11,559 nucleotides of DNA from an uncultured Clostridia bacterium (GCA_947625075.1 CANQMY010000021.1:1-11559); one strand, 5' to 3'. Positions 1-6,479 are shown, numbered from the stretch's first letter. Translations and numbers: made by a program. Notes: generated by a model from the letters alone, not told the origin.

Positions 1-222
1 AAAGTAAATGTAGCAGAGATAAGTGAAGATGAAAATCCATCAGGAAGTCCAGATATAGATTCAACACCAAATAATAAAAAAGACGGAGAAGATGATATAG
101 ATGATGCACCAGTAATATTAACAGTAGTAACAGGAAAGGTAGCATCATATATAGCAATAATAGCAGGAATGGTAATAATAATAGGAGCAGGAGCAATAAC
201 AATAAAAAAATATGTAATTTAA
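1..222 (+). CDS. C-terminal end of a membrane-anchored surface protein (5' partial)
   Basis: Frame 1 is open from the first base of the window to a TAA at 220-222, giving the last 73 residues of a larger protein. The visible part starts with an acidic, Pro/Ser/Asn-rich linker (SEDENPSGSPDIDSTPNN, then GEDDIDDAP), continues with the short segment APVILTVVTG, then one hydrophobic helix of about 20 residues rich in Ile, Ala and Gly, and ends in IKKYVI. This is the usual shape of the C-terminal anchor of a Gram-positive surface protein: outside linker, membrane helix, basic tail. There is no LPXTG sortase motif, so the helix itself is probably the anchor. Isoleucine is almost always ATA here, an A-ending bias stronger than in the division genes. 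The terminator just downstream fits a true gene end. The function of the missing part cannot be inferred. Confidence 0.75.
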   Translation, partial: KVNVAEISEDENPSGSPDIDSTPNNKKDGEDDIDDAPVILTVVTGKVASYIAIIAGMVIIIGAGAITIKKYVI

Positions 223-230
223 ATATAACA

Positions 231-269
231 AAAGGGATATGTGTTAAATAAATACATATCCTTTTTTAT
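231..269 (+). terminator. Intrinsic terminator of the surface-protein gene
   Basis: A hairpin begins 9 bases after the stop codon. GGATATGTGT in the left arm pairs with ATACATATCC in the right arm, with one G-T wobble, and the stem extends through A-T pairs at its base. The loop is about TAAATA. A run of six T follows, then a further T-rich stretch. This is a standard Rho-independent terminator. Confidence 0.85.
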
Positions 270-285
270 TTATTTTTGTAAAATC

Positions 286-314
286 TTTACATGAATATTT
301 TAAGTTGATATAAT
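286..314 (+). promoter_or_regulatory. Housekeeping sigma promoter with extended -10
   Basis: TTTACA (286-291), a 17-base spacer and a perfect TATAAT (309-314) preceded by TGA form a near-consensus sigma-A promoter. Transcription would start near 321, about 30 bases before the ATG at 352. It lies just behind the preceding terminator, so the membrane protein gene has its own transcript. Confidence 0.8.
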
Positions 315-351
315 TAGAAAAGAAAAAATAAAGAGAAGGAACAATAGAGAA

Positions 352-1935
352 ATGATAAAATTAATTAAGGAGAACAAAGGAAAATTATTAGTAGTATTAT
401 TTTTGTTTTTATTTGGAATATTATTTTTTAATTATAATATTATTATAACTTGGGATAGTTCAGAATATTTAGGAATGGCAGATGTTTTAGGAAAACCTGA
501 AATGAAATCAGTTTGGCTTGGACATAGAGGATTAACTTTTCCTTTAATTATAAAAATCTTTTTACTAATAGGAACAAATGGTAAATATTCATTATTAATG
601 ATGTTGTATACATTTTATATAATTATGATATTAGGATTGGTAAAGATATATAAAATTATAAAAGATACAGGATTTTTGGATAATAAATTAAACGTAATTT
701 ATATTCTATTAATATTTTTGCTCATAATATTAAATCCAATAATATTTGGTTATTATCATACTATTTTGACTGAATTTATGTCTATGACGATTGCTGTTAT
801 AACGAGTTATTTATGTTTTAAATGGATAGATATAGACTTAAAGGAAAATAAGAAAAAAATAATTTATGCAGTCATTTTTGCATTATTGTCAGTTTTTCTT
901 TATCATATTAAACAATCGTTAATTCCAATAATATTAGTTGCATTGTTAATTACAAGTTTATTATCAATAATGGAAAGATTTACTTTCAAAAATTTTTTAG
1001 TAAGAATTTTAACAATAATGTTTGCAGCTATAATGGTAATTTTAAGTGTTATTATATGGAATACACTTATGTCAGAGGCACATGTAGCAGAACAAACAGA
1101 AGAATTAAGAATAAAAGATAAATTAATATGTGGATTAACAGAAATTAAAGAAGTATATGATAATGAAAACATTAACGAAATAAATATAGCAGGAGTTAAT
1201 ATTTCAGATAAAGATAAAAAAGAAATAAGTAATGTAATAAATGGAACTTCTGAGTATAAGAAGTTTAAAATATATAAAGATGCGAAAGATAATTATTTTG
1301 TTTATTACACAAAAAATAATTATTCATTCTTAGAGCAATTAAAGTTTTATTTGAAAGTATTATTTAATAATCCACAAGACGTAATAACAAGCTATAGCAA
1401 AAATTATTATAGATTAATTTTTAGAGATAAAAATGCTCCAATTGATAAATTTGTGGAAAATTATTCAATAGCTATGAGAACTTTTAGTACAAGATCAAAT
1501 ATAAAAGAAGTAAATCCTGAGTATGGAAAATATGCTGAACCATTTAGAGTAGAAATGATTACGCATAATAATATTACGAATTTTTATAACGAAATAGAAA
1601 TTAAATTAATAAAAGGAATTACAGTTTTTACAAAATATAATGTATATATATTATTATTTTTAATTGTTATATTATTTAGTATATTTGTTATATTTAGAAA
1701 AAAGATGGACAAAACTAACAAGAAAATTTTACAATTTATAATGATTTTATATATAATAAGTTATGGAACATTAATGCCATATATAATTTTGTATCATTTA
1801 GTAGATAGATATATGGCTCCAATATTGATATTAACATATTTAGCTGATATATTATTGATAGTATTAATTTTAAAAGAAATAAAGAAAATTATTAATAAAA
1901 AAACTAAAATAAGTAAAAAATATTTACTAAATTAA
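352..1935 (+). CDS. Polytopic membrane protein, GT-C glycosyltransferase-like
   Basis: The protein has 527 residues and about 11 hydrophobic segments. The first is near residues 11-33, a block of helices follows to about 240, then a hydrophilic region from about 243 to 420, and three more helices near 425-450, 462-488 and 492-515. Right after helix 1 comes TWDSSEYLGMA with Asp35. In GT-C glycosyltransferases (PMT, ArnT and relatives) an acidic residue in the first outer loop is catalytic. The C-terminal part has DRYMAPI, which resembles the RY..P element often seen before the last helices of such proteins. From this I infer a lipid-phosphate-sugar-using transferase of the envelope, but the large loop matches no family I recognise and the substrate is unknown. 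The ATG follows AGAAGG (334-339) with a rather long 12-base spacer. The Lys/Ile-rich tail after the last helix would be cytoplasmic. Confidence 0.55.
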   Translation: MIKLIKENKGKLLVVLFLFLFGILFFNYNIIITWDSSEYLGMADVLGKPEMKSVWLGHRGLTFPLIIKIFLLIGTNGKYSLLMMLYTFYIIMILGLVKIYKIIKDTGFLDNKLNVIYILLIFLLIILNPIIFGYYHTILTEFMSMTIAVITSYLCFKWIDIDLKENKKKIIYAVIFALLSVFLYHIKQSLIPIILVALLITSLLSIMERFTFKNFLVRILTIMFAAIMVILSVIIWNTLMSEAHVAEQTEELRIKDKLICGLTEIKEVYDNENINEINIAGVNISDKDKKEISNVINGTSEYKKFKIYKDAKDNYFVYYTKNNYSFLEQLKFYLKVLFNNPQDVITSYSKNYYRLIFRDKNAPIDKFVENYSIAMRTFSTRSNIKEVNPEYGKYAEPFRVEMITHNNITNFYNEIEIKLIKGITVFTKYNVYILLFLIVILFSIFVIFRKKMDKTNKKILQFIMILYIISYGTLMPYIILYHLVDRYMAPILILTYLADILLIVLILKEIKKIINKKTKISKKYLLN

Positions 1936-1944
1936 TAAAAAAAG

Positions 1945-1973
1945 TTTACTAAAAAAATACGTTATGCTATAAT
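1945..1973 (+). promoter_or_regulatory. Sigma-A promoter with extended -10 for the Ig/GGDEF operon
   Basis: TTTACT (1945-1950), 17 bases and TATAAT (1968-1973), preceded by TATGC (an extended TGn -10). The predicted start near 1980 leaves a leader of about 29 bases before the ATG at 2009. The TATGCTATAAT block is identical in the promoter at 10080-10108. Confidence 0.8.
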
Positions 1974-2008
1974 GCAAACAAAAGTGATAGAATAAAAGAG
2001 GAAAAATA

Positions 2009-3001
2009 ATGAATCAAATATTATCAATGGGTGAAGAACCTAAAAAGCGAGAAAATGAAGTAGTAGTTGAAAAGACAAAGAAAGCTCCTGTACAAAATGA
2101 GGTAATAAATAGAGCTAATAGTACAAGCAATAAAGCTGATATTGGAAAAATTATAAAGATATTTTGTATAAGTATTATACTATTTGGATTGATTCTAATA
2201 GGAGAATCAGTATATGCTTTAGTTTCAAATAGTGGAGAAAAAGGTGAAGATAATGTTCAAATTAATGCAGAACGAATGGGAAAAGAAACAGTAATAACAG
2301 TTCAAACAGAACAATATCCAGTTAAAGAATTTACCTACAAATGGAATGACGGAGAACCTGTTACAATAGATGGAAATGGTACACTTAAACTTGAAACAAT
2401 AATACAAATTCCTAATGGAAATAATATTTTAAGAATGACTGTAACAGATTATTATGGAAATAAGAAGAATTTTCATAAACAGTATTTATATGATAGCTCA
2501 GATGTAAATAAACCTACAATAGAAATTGCAATAAATGGAACAAAGCTTAATATAAAAGCAATAGATGATGTTCAAATGTCTTATATAACATATAGTTGGA
2601 ATGATGAAGAAGCTACAAGAATAGAAGCAGAAGGAGACAATCTTCAAGAAATAAATACAGATATAGAAGTTCCAGATGGACAAAGTAAGTTATCAATAAT
2701 TGCTGTTGATAAAGAAGGAAACAGAGAAACTAGAACAGAAAATGTTATAGGAGATACAAAACCATCTTTTTCATTATCAAAGGATGGATTAAAAATAATA
2801 TTAAATGCATCAGATGATCAAGGAATAAGTAAGATTTCAATGACTATAGATGATGAAACAAGAGATAGTGGAGATGAACCAATCAATCAGAAAGAAGTTT
2901 CTGTAACATGGGAAGTAACAAGTGGAACACATACTATCTCAGTATCTGTAACCAATGTAAATGGACTAACCTCAACTGGAACAGTTACAGCTGATATATA
3001 A
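2009..3001 (+). CDS. Membrane-anchored protein with three Ig-like repeats
   Basis: The protein has 330 residues. Residues 1-47 are charged and would be cytoplasmic, about 48-71 form one membrane helix (IGKIIKIFCISIILFGLILIG), and the rest would be outside. The outer part holds three beta-rich repeats of 75-80 residues, near 84-160, 168-246 and 250-330. The first two share TY[KS]WND[GE]E at about 109 and 194, then an I..PNG or V.PDG turn and a hydrophobic [LI][RS][MI]TV.D or IIAVDKEGN strand, as in bacterial Ig-like folds. The third is more diverged but ends the same way (THTISVSVTNVNG). No catalytic motif is visible. The ATG follows AAGAGG (1996-2001) with 7 bases between. The GGDEF gene starts 24 bases downstream on the same transcript, so a joint envelope-sensing role is possible, but that is inference. 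Confidence 0.7.
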   Translation: MNQILSMGEEPKKRENEVVVEKTKKAPVQNEVINRANSTSNKADIGKIIKIFCISIILFGLILIGESVYALVSNSGEKGEDNVQINAERMGKETVITVQTEQYPVKEFTYKWNDGEPVTIDGNGTLKLETIIQIPNGNNILRMTVTDYYGNKKNFHKQYLYDSSDVNKPTIEIAINGTKLNIKAIDDVQMSYITYSWNDEEATRIEAEGDNLQEINTDIEVPDGQSKLSIIAVDKEGNRETRTENVIGDTKPSFSLSKDGLKIILNASDDQGISKISMTIDDETRDSGDEPINQKEVSVTWEVTSGTHTISVSVTNVNGLTSTGTVTADI

Positions 3002-3025
3002 TAATTATTAGAAAGGATTATAGTT

Positions 3026-3988
3026 GTGAAATACATTTATGTAGTAGATAGAGAAGAAGAATTAAACGTTAAACTTGAAGAGGCATTTAAAAAGGAAAGA
3101 GAAATAAAAATAAAAAAGGTTTTGCCTAAAGATTTTGATATAATATTAAAAAATATACCTGATATATTAGTTATAAATGAGGATAATATAGAAGGAAATA
3201 TTATAGATTACTGTAAAAGTGTAAGAAATGATGAAGATAATTCTATTACTCCTATTATTATAGTATCATCTAATAATGATACAAAGCATATTGTTAATAT
3301 ATTGAAAAATGATGTAGAATTATATATGCAACAACCTGTTGACAAAGAGATTTTATATTATAACATTAAAAATATAATGCGACTACTTAATTCTAATAGA
3401 ATGGTTAGTCCTCTTACAGGTTTACCAGGAAATGTGCAAATACAAGCTGAAATGAAGAAGAGATTATCAAATAAACGAAATTTTGCAATGCTTTACATAG
3501 ATTTAGATAATTTTAAAGCATATAATGATACTTATGGTTTTTCAAATGGAGATGAAATAATTAAATTTACTGCAAAAGTAATACAAGATAATGTTTTAAG
3601 AGAAGATAATGAAAAAAATTTTGTTGGACATATTGGTGGAGACGACTTTATAGCAATTACAGAAGATGATGATTATGAAAAAATTAGTCAATCAATAATT
3701 GCTGAATTTGATTCAGGATTAAGTAAATTCTTTAATAAAGAAGATTTAGAAAGAGGGTATCTTGAAGTAGAAAATAGAAAAGGAATAATGGAACAATATC
3801 CACTTACATCTATTTCTATTGGAGTTGTTGATGTTGATGAGGGTAGATTTAAGAACACGTTGGAAATTGGAGAAGCGGGAGCAGCGGTTAAACATTTAGC
3901 AAAAACAATTTATGGAAGTACTTATGTAATTGATAGAAGAAAAAATAGAGATGCAACTTTTGATAAAGCGAATAAAAAAATAAAATAA
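3026..3988 (+). CDS. Pseudo-receiver plus GGDEF domain protein (putative diguanylate cyclase)
   Basis: The protein has 320 residues. Residues 1-121 fold like a response-regulator receiver (YIYVVD, DILVIN, PIIIVSS, LYMQQP), but the phosphorylated Asp is replaced by Asn51 and the Lys before Pro104 is Gln103, so normal phosphorylation is unlikely. A GGDEF domain follows from PLTGLPGN (129-136). It keeps the metal and nucleotide residues of YIDLDNFK (Asp159), Asn167 and Asp176, and the signature is GGDDF (204-208), with Asp in place of the usual Glu. The inhibitory RxxD site nine residues before the signature is absent (NEKN). It may make cyclic di-GMP without product inhibition, or be a GTP-binding sensor. 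The GTG start is chosen because it follows AAAGGA at a proper distance and opens the receiver's first strand (KYIYVVD). It forms an operon with the Ig-like gene and is followed by a terminator. Confidence 0.82.
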   Translation: MKYIYVVDREEELNVKLEEAFKKEREIKIKKVLPKDFDIILKNIPDILVINEDNIEGNIIDYCKSVRNDEDNSITPIIIVSSNNDTKHIVNILKNDVELYMQQPVDKEILYYNIKNIMRLLNSNRMVSPLTGLPGNVQIQAEMKKRLSNKRNFAMLYIDLDNFKAYNDTYGFSNGDEIIKFTAKVIQDNVLREDNEKNFVGHIGGDDFIAITEDDDYEKISQSIIAEFDSGLSKFFNKEDLERGYLEVENRKGIMEQYPLTSISIGVVDVDEGRFKNTLEIGEAGAAVKHLAKTIYGSTYVIDRRKNRDATFDKANKKIK

Positions 3989-4017
3989 TAAAGTGTAATT
4001 TTAAATTTTATTTAATA

Positions 4018-4065
4018 AATGCAATAGTTTTATAAAAAAATTTTATAAAAACTATTGCATTTTAT
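4018..4065 (+). terminator. Long hairpin terminator after the GGDEF gene
   Basis: AATGCAATAGTTTTATAAA (from 4018) pairs with TTTATAAAAACTATTGCATT (ending at 4061) apart from one bulged base, followed by TTTATATTTT. The arms are nearly 20 base pairs long. It closes the Ig/GGDEF operon, and its right arm contains the TTGCAT proposed as the -35 of the mraZ promoter, so termination and initiation signals overlap here. Confidence 0.8.
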
Positions 4066-4083
4066 ATTTTGTTGTATTAAAAT
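4055..4083 (+). promoter_or_regulatory. Candidate mraZ promoter
   Basis: TTGCAT (4055-4060), 17 bases and TAAAAT (4078-4083) is a moderate sigma-A match: 3 of 6 and 5 of 6 bases. It lies directly upstream of the AAAGTGG repeats, so the transcript would start within or just before them, which suits control by MraZ. The -35 lies inside the upstream terminator stem. Confidence 0.45.
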
Positions 4084-4084
4084 T

Positions 4085-4118
4085 TAAGTGAAAAGTGGAA
4101 CAAAGTGGTTTAAAGTGG
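4085..4118 (+). promoter_or_regulatory. MraZ box: three AAAGTGG direct repeats, 10-base period
   Basis: AAAGTGG occurs exactly at 4092-4098, 4102-4108 and 4112-4118, a perfect 10-base period, with an imperfect TAAGTGA at 4085-4091. MraZ proteins are known to bind short G-rich direct repeats in front of their own operon, and in Mollicutes the repeat is AAAGTG[TG] with similar spacing. The block sits between the proposed promoter and the mraZ ribosome binding site. Autoregulation of the division operon is therefore very likely. Confidence 0.85.
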
Positions 4119-4119
4119 T

Positions 4120-4127
4120 AGGAGGTG
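4120..4127 (+). promoter_or_regulatory. Strong ribosome binding site that fixes the mraZ start
   Basis: AGGAGGTG matches the 16S rRNA anti-Shine-Dalgarno sequence over its whole length and lies 8 bases before a TTG at 4136. It decides for that TTG over the in-frame GTG at 4088, which lies in the MraZ box and has no such site. Confidence 0.9.
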
Positions 4128-4135
4128 AAGAAAAG

Positions 4136-4576
4136 TTGTTAATAGGTGAATATGAACATTCTCTAGATGTCAAAGGAAGATTAATAATGCCAGCTAAGCT
4201 AAGAGAAGACATTGGAGATACATTCATAATAACAAAAGGTCTAGATGGATGTTTATTTGGATTTTCACAAAATGAATGGAACAACTTTGAAGAAAAGCTT
4301 AAAACCTTACCATTAACTAATAAAAATGCAAGAGACTTTGTTAGATTTTTCTTATCTGGAGCTATTGAATGCGAGATTGATAAACAAGGAAGATTTTTAA
4401 TAGCATCAAATTTAAGAGAATATGCTTCATTGGATAAAGAAGTGATGATTACAGGAGTTGGAACACGTATTGAAATTTGGAACAGAGAAAAGTGGAAAAA
4501 ATATAATAGTGAAGAAAATCTTTCAGCAGATCAAATAGCAGAAAATATGGCAAATCTCGGAATGCTAGGTATATAA
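4136..4576 (+). CDS. mraZ: Transcriptional regulator MraZ
   Basis: MraZ is a ring-forming DNA-binding protein of the AbrB/SpoVT fold that controls the mra/dcw division and cell-wall operon, usually starting with itself. From the TTG the protein has 146 residues, the normal family size, and starts MLIGEYEHSLDVKGRL as MraZ proteins do. The two AbrB-like halves each carry the conserved DxxGR element, DVKGR at 11-15 and DKQGR at 82-86. A longer reading from a GTG at 4088 is open, but it would translate the operator repeats and the Shine-Dalgarno site, so I reject it. Three AAAGTGG repeats upstream are the probable binding site. The usual next gene, rsmH, follows only after an unusually long spacer of about 440 bases. 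Confidence 0.95.
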   Translation: MLIGEYEHSLDVKGRLIMPAKLREDIGDTFIITKGLDGCLFGFSQNEWNNFEEKLKTLPLTNKNARDFVRFFLSGAIECEIDKQGRFLIASNLREYASLDKEVMITGVGTRIEIWNREKWKKYNSEENLSADQIAENMANLGMLGI

Positions 4577-4955
4577 CTTGCAAAAGTTTATATAAATTTA
4601 AACCAAAGATAAAATAAAAAATAAACAAAAGATAAAAAATATAACTTTACATAAGACAAAAGATTAATATACATAAGATAAATATTACAAAAGAAAAAAT
4701 ATTTATGAACAAAAGATAAAATCTTAAGATTATTACTAAAGATAAATATAAGAAGTCTCAAAATAAAAACTAAATTTTTAACAAAAGATAAGTAAAAATA
4801 TTACAAAAGAAAAAGACGTATTTATACAAATGAAATGAAAAATAAGAAAGGCAATAAAAGAATTCAAACAAATGAAATAGTTAAATTCTAAAGATATCTA
4901 TTTCACTAAAGAGCTCTATAATATACAAAAGAATATAACAAAAGATAAAGTACAG
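4577..4955 (+). repeat. A-rich spacer with many ACAAAAGATAAA-like repeats
   Basis: No gene is visible here. The + strand is dominated by A and carries about 15 copies of a degenerate 12-mer. ACAAAAGATAAA is exact at 4625, 4709 and 4938, close variants occur at 4602, 4649, 4656, 4671, 4687, 4735, 4781 and 4803, and weaker ones at 4826, 4868, 4887, 4905 and 4925. Many neighbouring copies are 22-24 bases apart (4602, 4625, 4649, 4671; 4687, 4709; 4781, 4803, 4826). An 18-base block, AATATTACAAAAGAAAAA, is exact at 4681 and 4797. TGAAATAG (4873-4880) can pair with CTATTTCA (4898-4905). A TATAAT at 4917-4922 has no good -35. The function is unknown. Confidence 0.7.
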
Positions 4956-4981
4956 GTTGGCATATATTTATATATGCCAAC
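4956..4981 (+). promoter_or_regulatory. Perfect 11-base-pair hairpin before rsmH
   Basis: GTTGGCATATA (4956-4966) and TATATGCCAAC (4971-4981) are perfect inverted repeats around a TTTA loop. No T-run follows, so it does not look like an ordinary terminator. It ends 23 bases before the rsmH Shine-Dalgarno site and could be an RNA processing or stabilising structure, or a protein-binding palindrome. Confidence 0.6.
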
Positions 4982-5015
4982 TAATGTAATTAAATAAAAT
5001 AAAAGAGGTGTAGAT

Positions 5016-5945
5016 TTGGAATTTAAACATATTCCTGTTTTGCTAAGAGAATGTATAGATGGTCTTAATATTAAACCAGATGGAATTTATGTAGATGGTA
5101 CTATTGGTGGAGCAGGTCATAGTATTGAAATTATTAAAAAGTTATCAAATAAAGGTTTACTTATTGGAATAGATAGAGATGAAGATGCTTTAAAAGCAGC
5201 AAATGAAAAGTTAAAATCATATAGTAATTTTAAGTTAGTTCATGGAAATCATGATGATATAAAAGAAATACTAAAAAGTTTAAATATAGAAAAAGTAGAT
5301 GGAATATTGCTTGATTTAGGAGTTTCATCATACCAATTAGACGAAAGAAGTAGAGGATTTAGTTATAATAGTGACGATATATTGGATATGAGAATGGATA
5401 GATCTCAAAAATTTTCTGCACTTGATGTTATTAATAATTATAAAGAAGAAGATTTGGCAAAGATTATATATGAATATGGAGAAGAAAAATTTTCTAAATC
5501 AATTGCAAAAAGTATTTGTGAAGTTAGAAAAAAAGAAAAAATAACAACAACTAAAATGTTAACAGAAATAATTGAGAAAGTTAAACCTTTTTCAAAAGAT
5601 GGACATCCAGCAAAGAAAACATTTCAGGCAATTAGAATAGAAGTAAATAATGAAATAAAACCATTATATAAAACTGTTTTAGATTCTATAGAAGTATTAA
5701 ATGAAAATGGAAGGTTATGTATTATAACATTTCATTCTTTGGAAGATAGAGCAGTAAAAAATGCATATATTGAAGCACAAGGAAAGTGTACTTGTCCAAA
5801 AGATTTACCATATTGTATATGTGGATATAAGTCTTATGGAAGTATTGTAAATAAGAAACCTATAGAAGCAAGTAAAACAGAGTTAAGTCAAAATTCTAGA
5901 GCTAAGAGTGCAAAATTAAGAATTTTTGAAAGAAAAGATAAGTAA
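5016..5945 (+). CDS. rsmH: 16S rRNA (cytosine-1402-N4)-methyltransferase RsmH
   Basis: RsmH (MraW) uses S-adenosylmethionine to methylate N4 of C1402 in the decoding centre of 16S rRNA. The 309 residues match the family length. It opens with HIPVLLRE, has the SAM-binding loop VDGTIGGAGHS (27-37), the acidic motif GIDRDEDAL (51-59), DLGVSSYQLD (100-109) followed by RSRGFSY, RIEVNNE (207-213) and TFHSLEDR (238-245). The late Cys cluster CTC.....C.CG (258-270) is also typical. The start is TTG, 5 bases after GAGGTG (5005-5010), and gives the expected N terminus; no better ATG lies upstream. It sits second in the division cluster behind mraZ, as usual, and ftsL follows after 36 bases. No key motif is missing. 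Confidence 0.96.
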   Translation: MEFKHIPVLLRECIDGLNIKPDGIYVDGTIGGAGHSIEIIKKLSNKGLLIGIDRDEDALKAANEKLKSYSNFKLVHGNHDDIKEILKSLNIEKVDGILLDLGVSSYQLDERSRGFSYNSDDILDMRMDRSQKFSALDVINNYKEEDLAKIIYEYGEEKFSKSIAKSICEVRKKEKITTTKMLTEIIEKVKPFSKDGHPAKKTFQAIRIEVNNEIKPLYKTVLDSIEVLNENGRLCIITFHSLEDRAVKNAYIEAQGKCTCPKDLPYCICGYKSYGSIVNKKPIEASKTELSQNSRAKSAKLRIFERKDK

Positions 5946-5965
5946 GGTTATAGATATAAATGAAA

Positions 5966-5974
5966 AGAGGTGAT
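5966..5974 (+). promoter_or_regulatory. Ribosome binding site that fixes the ftsL start
   Basis: AGAGGTGAT matches the anti-Shine-Dalgarno sequence at all but one base and lies 7 bases before the ATG at 5982. An in-frame GTG at 5970 is part of this site and is therefore not the start. Confidence 0.85.
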
Positions 5975-5981
5975 AACTTAT

Positions 5982-6479
5982 ATGATTAATTACTATGAGT
6001 ACGAAACTAGTCCAAGAAAAGAAGAAGAATTTATACCTACAAGAAGAAAAAGGACTGAAAAAACTGTACATAATGCAGAAGAAATCAGAAAAAAAGTAAA
6101 AAAAGCGCAAGCAATAGAGACTAAAAAAAATGTAAAAAATATAATACAAATAGGAGTAGTATTTATATTATTATTAACTATAAGTTATAGATATGCATTA
6201 ATTAATTCAAAATTTTCTGAAAAAGAAGATTTAAAAGCAACATTATCTGAATTACAAAAACAAAATGCCCAACTTAAAGTTAGCATAGAACAAGGAATGA
6301 ATATAAATAATATTGAACAAGCTGCCAAGGAAAAACTAGGAATGCAAAAATTAGATAATAATCAAAAGGTTTATATATCTCTTCAAAAGAAGGATTATGT
6401 TGAATCATCAACATCACAAGCTGAACAGAATAAAGAAAGTTGGTGGCAAAAATTATTAAAAACTCTTAGAGGAGAATAA
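5982..6479 (+). CDS. ftsL: FtsL-like septum formation protein
   Basis: FtsL is a small bitopic division protein that works with DivIC/FtsB and DivIB/FtsQ to activate the septal synthase FtsW-FtsI. The protein has 165 residues: a charged cytoplasmic part (1-53), one membrane helix near 54-72 (IIQIGVVFILLLTISYRYA), a coiled-coil-like stretch near 77-115 (EKEDLKATLSELQKQNAQLK), then AKEKLGMQKLDNNQKVYISL (115-134). The LGM..[PL].NQ.VYI element is the hallmark of FtsL/DivIC. Position right after rsmH favours FtsL over DivIC. The N-terminal part is longer than in Escherichia coli FtsL, as is common in Firmicutes, and the tail ends in an amphipathic SWWQKLLKTLR. It is the last gene before a terminator; ftsI, normally next, lies 1.8 kb downstream beyond an inverted gene. 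Confidence 0.85.
   Translation: MINYYEYETSPRKEEEFIPTRRKRTEKTVHNAEEIRKKVKKAQAIETKKNVKNIIQIGVVFILLLTISYRYALINSKFSEKEDLKATLSELQKQNAQLKVSIEQGMNINNIEQAAKEKLGMQKLDNNQKVYISLQKKDYVESSTSQAEQNKESWWQKLLKTLRGE

Noticed and set aside
903..1172. Minus-strand open frame inside the GT-C-like gene
   Set aside because: It lies fully inside a longer, well-supported + strand gene with promoter and ribosome binding site and shows no coding features of its own.
4088..4135. N-terminal extension of mraZ from GTG at 4088
   Set aside because: It would translate the AAAGTGG operator repeats and the AGGAGGTG site; MraZ proteins start at MLIGEYEH, which matches the TTG at 4136.
4577..4955. Spacer repeats as a CRISPR array
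   Set aside because: The repeats are 12 bases, degenerate and unevenly spaced, without unique spacers of constant length, and no cas genes are present.
5970..5981. GTG at 5970 as ftsL start
   Set aside because: The GTG is part of the Shine-Dalgarno AGAGGTGAT; the ATG at 5982 is at the right distance from it.
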